The notes beneath the pieces are model-generated. The model did no database searches and was not told the DNA's origin. It saw only the letters and a list, made by a program, of their open reading frames with translations. A stretch of DNA of 64,000 nucleotides from Kribbella sp. VKM Ac-2568 (GTDB taxonomy: Bacteria > Actinomycetota > Actinomycetes > Propionibacteriales > Kribbellaceae), in contig NZ_SLVF01000006.1 in the NCBI RefSeq assembly GCF_004345365.1, positions 496,001 through 560,000 on the forward strand. Direction: 5' to 3'. The position numbers and the translations under genes were made by a program. This document shows, one piece after another, positions 43,634-51,524 of this stretch. Each line of letters starts with the position of its first letter. Position 1 is the stretch's first letter.

Positions 43634-43645
43634 TACCGGTGAGTC
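43634..43645 (-). promoter_or_regulatory. Operator-like box upstream of the EtfD-like gene
   Basis: TACCGGTGAGTC (plus strand), matching TACTSGTGRGTA at 10 of 12 positions; it lies 22 bp before the ATG at 43611. A -10-like TAACAT on the minus strand lies just downstream (about 43626-43621), so the box would overlap the spacer. Half of the arms is imperfect, hence moderate confidence. Confidence 0.5.
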
Positions 43646-43713
43646 ATGTGGGTGTCGGCCTCATCACGCCCGCGTGTTGCGTCTCACTTCTCGCGCGGGT
43701 AGCTGAAAAGCCG

Positions 43714-43747
43714 GAGGGCCGGTCGAGCGGATGCTCGGCCGGCCCTC
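43714..43747 (-). terminator. Terminator of the M36 protease gene
   Basis: A 15-bp stem (43714-43728 with 43733-43747; one G-U pair in RNA) with a 4-nt loop, 17 bases past the stop of the gene at 43765. Confidence 0.75.
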
Positions 43748-43764
43748 GCGGGTGGTGCTGGGTG

Positions 43765-46680
43765 TTACTTGGTGCCGTAGACCTGGATCTCGGTCATGTC
43801 GGTGAACTGGCAGCCACCGAACGCGCCGAGCGGGCAGTTGTTCGCGAAGTCCGGAACCTGCGGGCTCAGCATCACGAACCGGACGAACTTCACGCCGGCG
43901 GTGTTGCCCGACGGGGTGAGCTCGGTGTACTTGCCGCGGTTGGCGGCGGTGAACTCGCCCTCCTGGGCGGTCGCCCAGGTGGTGCCGTCGACCGAGGTCT
44001 CGATCCGGTACTTACCGGTCGAGGCGCTGCCCGGGTCACCACAGGTGTTCGACGGGTCGACCGAGAACTTGGTGATGTTCACGGCGGCCGGCAACGCGAT
44101 GTCGATGTTCTTCGGGATCATCACGTTGGTCGGGGTGCCGTTGTTGTCACCCGTCGTGCTGCCCCAGCCGGTGCCCTGGCTGGAGTCGATCGCGTAGTCC
44201 GGCCCACACTGCGGGGTGAAGTCCGGACCGGTGAAGTCCACCACCGAGCCGCCACCTGACGCTGCCGCCCAGTTGCGCCGCGGGGCGAAGTTCGCGGTGG
44301 TGCCGCCGGCCTTGACTGCCAGCGGAGCGCCGAGCACCTCGTAGCCGGCGCCGGAGACGACGAACTTGCCGTAGGTGCCGGGCAGGACCCCCTTGATCGT
44401 GTACTTGCCGTTCGCCGCGGTCACGGCGGAGTAGTCACCCGCGTAGCCCGAGGCGTGGCCGCCGATGAAGACGAGCGCGCCGGCCACCGGAGCGCCGGTG
44501 TCCTTGTCGGTCACCGTGCCGGTGATCGTCGTGGTGGAGCCCTTCGGCGGGATGTGGAAGTCCTCGACCGGGTGCGAGTCGCCACCGTCGAGCACGCCCG
44601 CGAACCAGCCCATCCCGCGGTTGGCGAAGACCTGCCAGATGATGCCGGCGTTCTTGCCGCCGCTGGCGACCAGGTCGGCCTGCACGATCGCGTTGCGCAT
44701 GTCGAGCATCGTCGGGTCGGCGGTGGACAGCTCCATCGCACGGGTGATGATGCTCATCGCGTAGCTACGGCCGAAGCGCTCACGCAGGTCCCACATGGTC
44801 TGCGCCCACACCTCACCGGAGGAGTGCACCTCCGGCGTACCGCCGATGGTCGGGAAGTCACCGTAGGTGTAGCCACCCTGCGAGCCGTCGAGGCCGACAC
44901 AGGTCGGCGCCGTGGCCTTGACCCGGCAGTCGATCGCCTGGGTGCGGAACAGCTCGCCGTGGGCGACGTACTTGCCCTCGAGGATCTCGCCCGGGGCGGT
45001 GGTGTCCTTCTCCAGGCCGTGCGAGACCAGGTAGTCCATCGCGTAGAAGTCGCTCCACGCCTCACCCATCGAGCCGGCCTGGATGCTGTTCAGCGTCGAG
45101 TTGCCGGTCGCGTCCACGACCAGGCGGTTCGACAGACCGTGGGTGTACTCGTGGTACAGGACGCTGGCGTCGTTGCCCGAGCTGCTCGGCACGTAGCCGT
45201 CCTGCTCGTCGCTCGCGCCCGGGGTGTGGAACAGATACATCTGCATGGTCGGCGGGATGCCGTCCGGCGGAGTGGACATGTTCGCGTTGTTGACGTGGTT
45301 GCCGTCGGGGCCGCCGTTGGCGCCGGTCGCCGCGCCGTCGAGGGCGTTCAGCAGCACCGGGTCGCCGCCCGCGGCGTCGAACGAGCCGGCCGCCGGGGTG
45401 AAGCTGATCGGCGGCTTGGCCAGCCAGTCGTGGAAGTTGCTGGCCAGGTAGAACGCGTTGGTGACGTCCTGGTTCATGTTCGTCTTCCAGGAGTCCGGCT
45501 TGGCCGGGTCCCAGGTGCAGACGAACGCCGCCGAGCAGAAGCTGCTCGACTGGAACGGGACCAGCTTGTACTCCGAGGTGGTCTTGGTGCCGGGCACCTT
45601 GACCGTCTCACCGCCGTTCGGCTGGTTGTCGTCGTTGATGTCCGCGAACGCGGCCACCGAGGTGCCCTCGAGCAGCGTCTTCGCGGTCTTCGGCAGCCAC
45701 TTGTTGTAGATCAGGTTCTCGGTGCGTTGCGTGCCACCCTTGGGGGCACCCGGGTAGTTGTCCTGCACCAGGGCGTCGCCGTTGCCCTCGCTGACCAGGT
45801 CCTTGCGGTACAGCAGGCCGCCGGTCTGGGCGTCGATGACGTGGGTGTAGATCTTCGAGCCGCCGGCGTTGACGTAGGTCATCCAGCCCTTGCGCAGGCC
45901 GTTGGCGGTGTAGAAGTACACCTGCTTGGCGCTGTCGCCGTTGCTCCACTTGGTGGTCACACCGGACTTGGTCGCCTTGGCGGAGGCCAGTTTGCCCGAG
46001 ATGTCCTCGGCGGCCGCAGAACGGGCCGCGTCGGCGCTGACGGCCGGGGCGGCCGAGCGGGCCCGTGCCTGCGAGACCAGCCCGGCGATCGGGGCGCCCT
46101 GCAGGGAGATGAGCTGACCGGTCTTGGTCACGTTCGCCTTCAGGCCGTTGCCGAACACCTCGATGCCGTCGACCTCCTGCGCCCAGGAGATGTGGTGCGT
46201 GCCGAGGTCGTCGACGTAGTCCTTGCGCAGCTTGAGGGTGCCGAGGTCGGACTCGGAGAGCTTGAAGACCTCGGGGTGCGCCTTGACGTAGGCCAGCGCG
46301 ATGTCGGTCGCCTTCTTGGCGCTCTTCCCGGTGAGGAAGCCGTCCAGTTTGGTCACCTGGTCCGGCGTACCGGTGTTGGCGTCCACGGACACCACGCCCT
46401 GGGTGCCGAGGGAGTCGCGGAACTTCTCCGAGGCCGCGGTCTCCTTGCCGACCACCTTCGCGGCGCGCGCGTAGGTCGATCGGGCATTCGGCGTCCGGGC
46501 GTCGTAGTTGCCCTTCCGCTCCTTCGACGAGATCGGATTGGTCGCCTCGCTCGGGCCCTTGGAGTCCGGGTTGGCGGTAGTGGCGGCCGTGGCACCGCCA
46601 CCGGCCGCTACGGCGAGCAGGGTGGTGGCGGACACCGCAGCGACTGCCAGGAGCCCCCGCCCTTTGCCTGAAACTTTCAC
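43765..46680 (-). CDS. M36 (fungalysin-type) secreted metalloprotease
   Basis: A 971-residue secreted protease. Signal peptide at about 1-35, then a propeptide with ISWAQEVDGIEVFGNGLKAN (fungalysin/thermolysin propeptide). The zinc site is H510-E-Y-T-H514 with third ligand Glu540 in GEAWSDFYAMDY, matching M36. After the catalytic domain comes a carboxypeptidase-regulatory-like beta domain (ITGTVTDKDTGAPVAGALVF) and a C-terminal discoidin-like domain (about 800-971, ending MTEIQVYG), likely for substrate or wall binding. GTG 46680 follows GGAG; the upstream ATG reading is rejected. Confidence 0.9.
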   Translation of the reverse strand: MKVSGKGRGLLAVAAVSATTLLAVAAGGGATAATTANPDSKGPSEATNPISSKERKGNYDARTPNARSTYARAAKVVGKETAASEKFRDSLGTQGVVSVDANTGTPDQVTKLDGFLTGKSAKKATDIALAYVKAHPEVFKLSESDLGTLKLRKDYVDDLGTHHISWAQEVDGIEVFGNGLKANVTKTGQLISLQGAPIAGLVSQARARSAAPAVSADAARSAAAEDISGKLASAKATKSGVTTKWSNGDSAKQVYFYTANGLRKGWMTYVNAGGSKIYTHVIDAQTGGLLYRKDLVSEGNGDALVQDNYPGAPKGGTQRTENLIYNKWLPKTAKTLLEGTSVAAFADINDDNQPNGGETVKVPGTKTTSEYKLVPFQSSSFCSAAFVCTWDPAKPDSWKTNMNQDVTNAFYLASNFHDWLAKPPISFTPAAGSFDAAGGDPVLLNALDGAATGANGGPDGNHVNNANMSTPPDGIPPTMQMYLFHTPGASDEQDGYVPSSSGNDASVLYHEYTHGLSNRLVVDATGNSTLNSIQAGSMGEAWSDFYAMDYLVSHGLEKDTTAPGEILEGKYVAHGELFRTQAIDCRVKATAPTCVGLDGSQGGYTYGDFPTIGGTPEVHSSGEVWAQTMWDLRERFGRSYAMSIITRAMELSTADPTMLDMRNAIVQADLVASGGKNAGIIWQVFANRGMGWFAGVLDGGDSHPVEDFHIPPKGSTTTITGTVTDKDTGAPVAGALVFIGGHASGYAGDYSAVTAANGKYTIKGVLPGTYGKFVVSGAGYEVLGAPLAVKAGGTTANFAPRRNWAAASGGGSVVDFTGPDFTPQCGPDYAIDSSQGTGWGSTTGDNNGTPTNVMIPKNIDIALPAAVNITKFSVDPSNTCGDPGSASTGKYRIETSVDGTTWATAQEGEFTAANRGKYTELTPSGNTAGVKFVRFVMLSPQVPDFANNCPLGAFGGCQFTDMTEIQVYGTK

Positions 46681-46770
46681 TGCAACGCTCCATGAAGTTT
46701 GTCTTAGCGGACCGCCCTCCACGGTCCGTCCCGGGCTGACCCTAAGTCCCCGGGCGAGCCCGGGGAAGGG

Positions 46771-47140
46771 TTATCTGCGGAATCTGGCGGAAGCAAGGGT
46801 TGTCCTCTGTGCACGGACTACCACTGCGAGCGACAGGATAATGGTCGTACTGAGCAACGACCCGGCCGCGAGCAGTGTCGGCGTGCCCGGGTGCACGAGG
46901 GACTCGCCGCGCTCGGCCTGCCAGGTGACCAGCCAGATCAGTCCCGCGTACGCCGCGGCGCCTACCGCGACCAGGGCGGCGCGTGGACCCTCGGGGCGCA
47001 ACGCCGGGTACCGCCTGGCCGGCAGAACGACGCCTAGGGCAACCAATGGGATCGCCTGCAGCGCGTGCACGCCGAGGAAGTGGCCGGTCCGCAGGTCGCC
47101 GCGCTCGGTGCTCCGGCCGGTGATTCGGCGCGCCGGCGCT
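46771..47140 (-). pseudogene. 5'-truncated integral membrane protein remnant
   Basis: The minus strand encodes a protein fragment starting roughly at 47140 (RITGRSTERGDLRTGHFLGV) and ending at 46771 in VRAQRTTLASARFRR. It matches, from memory, the C-terminal third of a family of about 300-residue actinobacterial membrane proteins, including the diagnostic HFLGVHALQAIPL and WLVTWQAERGESLVHP. The preceding two thirds are missing, and the frame has no plausible start; the 99-residue reading from a GTG at 47070 begins inside the domain. It abuts the divergent mutarotase gene at 47237, so a deletion has probably removed the 5' end. Confidence 0.6.
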
Positions 47141-47236
47141 GTCCACAGGAGCTCTGTCTCCCCGCGGGGAGTGGGTCTGGGCCTACCCTGAGTCGTCCCT
47201 GACTTCGATTTCCCGTCGATGCCGTGGAGGTCCCTG

Positions 47237-47650
47237 GTGCTGCGCTATCCGTTGATCCATCCGCCGTTGCTCGGGGCACTCGCGCGGGCCGGGCACGGGT
47301 CCGTCGTGCTGTTGGCCGATGGCAACTATCCGTATGCGACCGCGGTGTCGGCGACGGCCGAGACTGTCTGGCTTAACCTGCGGCCGGGCCAGATCCCGGT
47401 CGACGACGTGCTCGAAACACTGCTCGGTGTGGTGCCGGTCGAGGCGGCCCGGGTGATGGCGACCGACACCGGGGAAGAGCCCGGCATCTACGAGCGCTTC
47501 CGCTCGCTGCTGCCGGACATTTCGCTGCAGCCGTTGGGCCGCGGGGACTTCTATGCCGTTGCCCGCGGTCCTGAGCTGGCCGTCGCCGTCGCCACCGGAG
47601 AACAGCGGCTCTACGCCAACATCCTGCTGACCCTCGGCGTCGTGCAGTAG
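47237..47650 (+). CDS. RbsD/FucU-family sugar mutarotase
   Basis: A 137-residue protein. It begins LRYPLIHPPLLGALARAGHG, the FucU/RbsD start, with the catalytic histidine of the family in RAGHGS and ADGNYPYAT next. GTG 47237 is favoured over ATG 47219 because GGAGG at 47226-47230 is spaced for it and family members start with MLK/MLR. It interconverts sugar anomers (ribose or fucose in the known members). It precedes the sugar importer/GH116 operon by 137 bp and may supply it with the right anomer. Confidence 0.85.
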   Translation: MLRYPLIHPPLLGALARAGHGSVVLLADGNYPYATAVSATAETVWLNLRPGQIPVDDVLETLLGVVPVEAARVMATDTGEEPGIYERFRSLLPDISLQPLGRGDFYAVARGPELAVAVATGEQRLYANILLTLGVVQ

Positions 47651-47673
47651 GCCGGCGGATTGACCGAACGCCC

Positions 47674-47721
47674 TTGACAGGGCCTCGGCGACCGGGCCTA
47701 TGCTGGCGAGAAATCGATTTC
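47674..47721 (+). promoter_or_regulatory. Promoter and LacI-type operator of the importer/GH116 operon
   Basis: TTGACA (47674-47679) and TATGCT (47699-47704), spacing 19 bp, then the perfect palindrome GAAATCGATTTC (47710-47721) just downstream. The palindrome has the central CG of LacI-family operators. No lacI gene is adjacent; the one at 58381 has a different site. Confidence 0.55.
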
Positions 47722-47787
47722 CCGCCCAATGGAACGCGGCCGTCCGACCCTGGTGAGGCAGTCGCGCCGGACCGAGGAGCGAGCGCG

Positions 47788-49110
47788 ATGACCCCTGCAC
47801 TGGAACGATCCGGACTCAGCCGCCGCGGATTCCTGCGCGCCGCGGGCGGTACTGCGCTGGCCGTCGGCGCGAGTGGCGCACTGACTGCCTGCGGAGGCGG
47901 TGACGACAGCGGCGGCGGTTCCAGCACGAAGGAACTGTCGTTCGTCTACATGGGCACGGCCGAGCAGCAGGCCACCTGGAACAAGCTGTTCGCCAAGTTC
48001 AGCGAGCAACACCCGGAGATCAAGCTCAAGGCCGAGGGCATCCCGCTGTCGAACTGGGGCGACTTCTTCAACAAGCTGTCCACCCGCCTGGCCGGCGGCC
48101 AGGTGCCGGACGTGATCCAGGTGGCGACCGAGGGCCAGCGGCTGTTCGCGTCCAAGGGCCTGCTCGCGCCGCTCGACGACTTCATCGCCAAGGACAAGGC
48201 GACGATCGACGAGTACTACGCCGACATGGACCCGAACCTGATCGAGTGGAACAAGAAGTACAGCTCCACCGACGGCAAGACGTACTACCTGCCAGGCGAG
48301 TTCAACACGATGTGCATGTGGTACTCCAAGGACCTCTTCGCCAAGGCCGGCGTACCGGAGCCGACGGCCAAGTGGACCTGGGACGACTTCCGCAAGGCGT
48401 GCGACCAGATCAAGGCCAAGACCGGCGCCTTCGGGTACGCCGCGGACTCCGCGTACTTCGCCGCGATCATGCCCTGGCTGCTCACCAACGGCACCAGCAG
48501 CTTCAACGACGACTGGTCCAAGCCGACCTTCAACGATCCGGCCGTGATCGAGGCAGCGGAGTTCCAGCGGGCGCTGGTGGCCGACAAGTTGTCACCTCCG
48601 CCGGGCGGCACCTTCGACGCCCCCACGGCCGCCGCGCAGGGCAAGCTGGCGATGTTCGGCGGTGGCCGCTGGCCGATCATCAGCATCCGCAACCTGAAGG
48701 TGCAGAACAAGATCGGCATCGTGCCCTGGCCGGTGAAGGTCGAGCAGGGTTCGCCGGTCGGCTGGAACGGCTACCCGATCATGAAGGCGTCGAAGAAGAA
48801 GGACGAGGCCTGGACCTTCATCAAGTTCCTGATCTCCAAGGAGGGCTCGTCCTTCTTCGCCCAGCTCGGCGGCACCATCGTGCCGGCCCGCAAGTCGATC
48901 GCGAACAGCGAGTCGTTCCTGACCGACGCCCCGAAGGGCACCGAGTCGCTCTACCAGGCGCTCAGCTATGCGACCCCGATTCCCTCACCGGACAAGGGCG
49001 CCGCGGTCCAGAAGGCGATCGAGGACGGCTGGAAGCAGGTGCTGACCGGCAACGCCGCGCCGGCCGACGCCCTCGGCAAGACCCAGACGGCGCTCGAGGG
49101 ACTGGTCTGA
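47788..49110 (+). CDS. Sugar ABC transporter substrate-binding lipoprotein
   Basis: A 440-residue binding protein. The signal is of Tat-lipoprotein type: SRRGFLRAAGGTALAVGASG followed by lipobox LTAC. The mature domain has ELSFVYMGTAEQQATWNKLF and TTYYLPGEFNTMCMWYSKDL-like ligand-binding strands of the family 1 group. The ATG at 47788 follows GAGGAG. It heads an operon with two permeases, a DUF624 membrane protein and a GH116 glycosidase, so its ligand is probably the substrate or product of that enzyme. Confidence 0.9.
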   Translation: MTPALERSGLSRRGFLRAAGGTALAVGASGALTACGGGDDSGGGSSTKELSFVYMGTAEQQATWNKLFAKFSEQHPEIKLKAEGIPLSNWGDFFNKLSTRLAGGQVPDVIQVATEGQRLFASKGLLAPLDDFIAKDKATIDEYYADMDPNLIEWNKKYSSTDGKTYYLPGEFNTMCMWYSKDLFAKAGVPEPTAKWTWDDFRKACDQIKAKTGAFGYAADSAYFAAIMPWLLTNGTSSFNDDWSKPTFNDPAVIEAAEFQRALVADKLSPPPGGTFDAPTAAAQGKLAMFGGGRWPIISIRNLKVQNKIGIVPWPVKVEQGSPVGWNGYPIMKASKKKDEAWTFIKFLISKEGSSFFAQLGGTIVPARKSIANSESFLTDAPKGTESLYQALSYATPIPSPDKGAAVQKAIEDGWKQVLTGNAAPADALGKTQTALEGLV

Positions 49111-49114
49111 CTTC

Positions 49115-50035
49115 ATGGCGACCGCCGTAGCAGAACTTCAGGCGGCGAAGCAGGCGACTCCTCAGCAACGGCGGGACTGGCTGCCCGGCTATCTGTTCAT
49201 CGGCCCCGCTGTGCTGCTGTTCCTGGTCTTCGTCGCCGCTCCACTGGTCGCGGCCTTCGGGCTGAGCCTGTTCCACTGGGACCTGCTCAGTACGCCGGAG
49301 TTCGCCGGCCTGGACAACTTCCGGCAGCTGGTGACGGACGAGGCCACCATCCGCGCCGTGATCAACACCTTCGTCTTCGCCACGGCGTCGGTGGTCACGC
49401 ACATCGGGATCGGCATGCTGCTCGCGCTCGGCGTGCACCGGACGATGACGCGCGGTACGAAGTACTTCGTCCGGACCGCGTACTTCTTCCCGTTCCTGGT
49501 GTCCTGGGCGGCGGTGGCGCTGATCTGGAAGTACGTGCTCGATCCGTCGTTCGGCCTGGCCACGCACTACCTCTCGTCGCTCGGGTTGCCGGTGACGAAC
49601 TGGCTCGCCTCGCCGACCTGGGCCCTGCCGACGTTGATCGTGGTCGATTGGTGGCACACGATCGGGTACACGTTCATCATCCTGCTGGCCGGGCTGCAGA
49701 CGGTGCCCGCGCAGTTGCACGAGGCGGCCCGGGTGGACGGCGCGAACGCCTGGTGGCGGTTCTGGAGCGTCACGCTGCCGGTGATGTCGCCGACGATCTT
49801 CTTCGCCACCGTGATCACCTTCATCGGCGCGTTCCAGATCTTCGACCCGATGCTGATCATGACCAACGGCGGTCCGGACGGCGCCACCCAGAGCATCGTG
49901 ATGTACACCTACGAGAAGGGCTTCCAGTCCTTCGAGGTCGGGTACGCCGCGGCGCTGTCGCTGGTGCTGTTCCTGGTCATCATGATCGCCACCGGGCTGC
50001 AGTTCCGGCTCAGCCGAAGGTGGGTGCACCAGTGA
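49115..50035 (+). CDS. Sugar ABC transporter permease (MalF type)
   Basis: A 306-residue membrane protein. It has six hydrophobic segments (YLFIGPAVLLFLVFVAAPLV first), and the EAA loop LHEAARVDGANAWWRFWSVT. The ATG at 49115 is four bases after the binding protein stop, and the stop overlaps the next permease's GTG (GTGA). The final YAAALSLVLFLVIMIATGLQ is the family's last helix. Confidence 0.92.
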   Translation: MATAVAELQAAKQATPQQRRDWLPGYLFIGPAVLLFLVFVAAPLVAAFGLSLFHWDLLSTPEFAGLDNFRQLVTDEATIRAVINTFVFATASVVTHIGIGMLLALGVHRTMTRGTKYFVRTAYFFPFLVSWAAVALIWKYVLDPSFGLATHYLSSLGLPVTNWLASPTWALPTLIVVDWWHTIGYTFIILLAGLQTVPAQLHEAARVDGANAWWRFWSVTLPVMSPTIFFATVITFIGAFQIFDPMLIMTNGGPDGATQSIVMYTYEKGFQSFEVGYAAALSLVLFLVIMIATGLQFRLSRRWVHQ

Positions 50036-50874
50036 ACGGCCCTGCACTGAACGGCGTCGCATTGAAGGGCAGGCTGCTCGACCTCGTCCTGGTGCTCGGC
50101 GGGCTGCTGATGATCGCGCCGCTGGTCTGGTTGATCGTGACCGCGTTGTCGCAGCCGATCGACGCGTTCCAGCTGCCGCCGCGGTGGATCCCGCGGCCGC
50201 CGACGTTGGAGAACTTCCAGCAGGTGCCGGATTTGATCCCGTTCGCCCGGATGGCGTGGAACAGCCTGCAGATCGCGCTGATCACCACGGCCGGATCGCT
50301 GCTGACGAGTGCACTGGCCGCCTACGCGTTCTCGCGGCTGCGGTTCCCCGGCCGGGACCAGATCTTCCTGGTGCTGCTGGCGGCCCTGGTCGTGCCGGTT
50401 CAGCTGACCGTAGTACCGGTGTTCATCCTGATGCGGTGGCTGCACCTGGTCGACACGTCGGTGGCGATCTGGTTGCCGGCGCTCGTCAACGTGTTCGGGA
50501 TCTTCTTCCTGCGGCAGTACATCGCGTCGATCCCGCGGGAGCTGGACGAGGCGGCGATCATGGACGGCGCCGGCCACTTCTGGATCCTGTTCCGGGTGAT
50601 CCTGCCGCTGGCCCGACCGGGTCTGACGGCGCTGGGGATCTTCGTCTTCGAGGCGTCCTGGAACAACTTCTTCTGGCCGTACATCTTCTTGTCGTCGCCG
50701 GAGAAGATGACGCTGCCGGTCGGCCTGGTCTCCCTGCAGGGAGCGATGGGCGGTGGGCCGGCGGTGGTGCTGTTCGCCGCGATCACCTTGGTGGTGCTGC
50801 CGATCCTGGTGCTGTTCCTGATCTTCCAGCGCTCCTTCATCGCATCGATCGCGTCCACCGGGTTGCGCGCATGA
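50032..50874 (+). CDS. Sugar ABC transporter permease (MalG type)
   Basis: A 280-residue membrane protein starting VNGPALNGVALKGR. The EAA loop is LDEAAIMDGAGHFWILFRVI. The C-terminus FQRSFIASIASTGLRA is typical of MalG-type subunits. The GTG start is chosen because the stop of the preceding gene overlaps it (GTGA) and the family length fits. Its stop overlaps the DUF624 gene (ATGA). No ATPase gene is nearby. Confidence 0.92.
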   Translation: MNGPALNGVALKGRLLDLVLVLGGLLMIAPLVWLIVTALSQPIDAFQLPPRWIPRPPTLENFQQVPDLIPFARMAWNSLQIALITTAGSLLTSALAAYAFSRLRFPGRDQIFLVLLAALVVPVQLTVVPVFILMRWLHLVDTSVAIWLPALVNVFGIFFLRQYIASIPRELDEAAIMDGAGHFWILFRVILPLARPGLTALGIFVFEASWNNFFWPYIFLSSPEKMTLPVGLVSLQGAMGGGPAVVLFAAITLVVLPILVLFLIFQRSFIASIASTGLRA

Positions 50875-51524
50875 CGGATCACCTGCCCGTCGCGCTCCGC
50901 TCTCTGTGGCACGAACTGCCGCTGCTGGCCGTCATCGGCGTCCTCACCTGTACTGCGTACGCTGCCGTGGTGGTCCTGATGCCCGGGGTGACACCGGGCA
51001 GTGTGCTCCTGTCCGCGTTACTGGTTGCGCCGGTGTGGGCCGGGGTGACCGCGACCACCGACTCCGTCGTTCTGGGTGGGCGCGGCGGAGTGCTCCTGCT
51101 GCTGCAAAACCTCAAGCGGCATTGGCGAGCGGGGCTTGAGGTAGGCCTGGTCCCGGGAGTCGTTGCTGCACTGGCTCTGGTGAACTGGACGCTCTACAGC
51201 GGACCGCTGATGGCCTTGCCTCTGGCAGTGAGCGGTTGTGCCATTGTGTTGGCCGTCTTGACCTCCTTCAGTGCCTTCAGCCTTCGGGTGACCGCAGGGC
51301 TGCGTGGTAAGTCGCTCTGGCTCACAGCGCTGGCTTTGGTCGCCCGCGCCCCCGCAGTACCGCTCGGGGTGGTTGCCCTCGCGGTGGTTGCTCTTTTGCT
51401 CGGTACCTCTGTCACTGCCTCATTGCTGCTGCTGGCTCCCGGGCCGGTGGCGCTGTTCGCATCCGCTGGCACCTGGACGACTCTCGGACGATCGGAGAAC
51501 ATGCATGGCGCGCTACACCGGTGA
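50871..51524 (+). CDS. DUF624/YesL-like membrane protein
   Basis: A 217-residue membrane protein with about six hydrophobic segments (LPLLAVIGVLTCTAYAAVVV first). The layout, with NLKRHWRAGLEVGLVPGVVA after helix 2, resembles DUF624 (YesL) proteins, which accompany sugar importers of glycoside operons. It overlaps the permease by ATGA and the next gene by 20 bp. A rare TTA leucine codon stands at 51019. Function is unknown; membrane accessory of the importer is an inference. Confidence 0.75.
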   Translation: MTDHLPVALRSLWHELPLLAVIGVLTCTAYAAVVVLMPGVTPGSVLLSALLVAPVWAGVTATTDSVVLGGRGGVLLLLQNLKRHWRAGLEVGLVPGVVAALALVNWTLYSGPLMALPLAVSGCAIVLAVLTSFSAFSLRVTAGLRGKSLWLTALALVARAPAVPLGVVALAVVALLLGTSVTASLLLLAPGPVALFASAGTWTTLGRSENMHGALHR

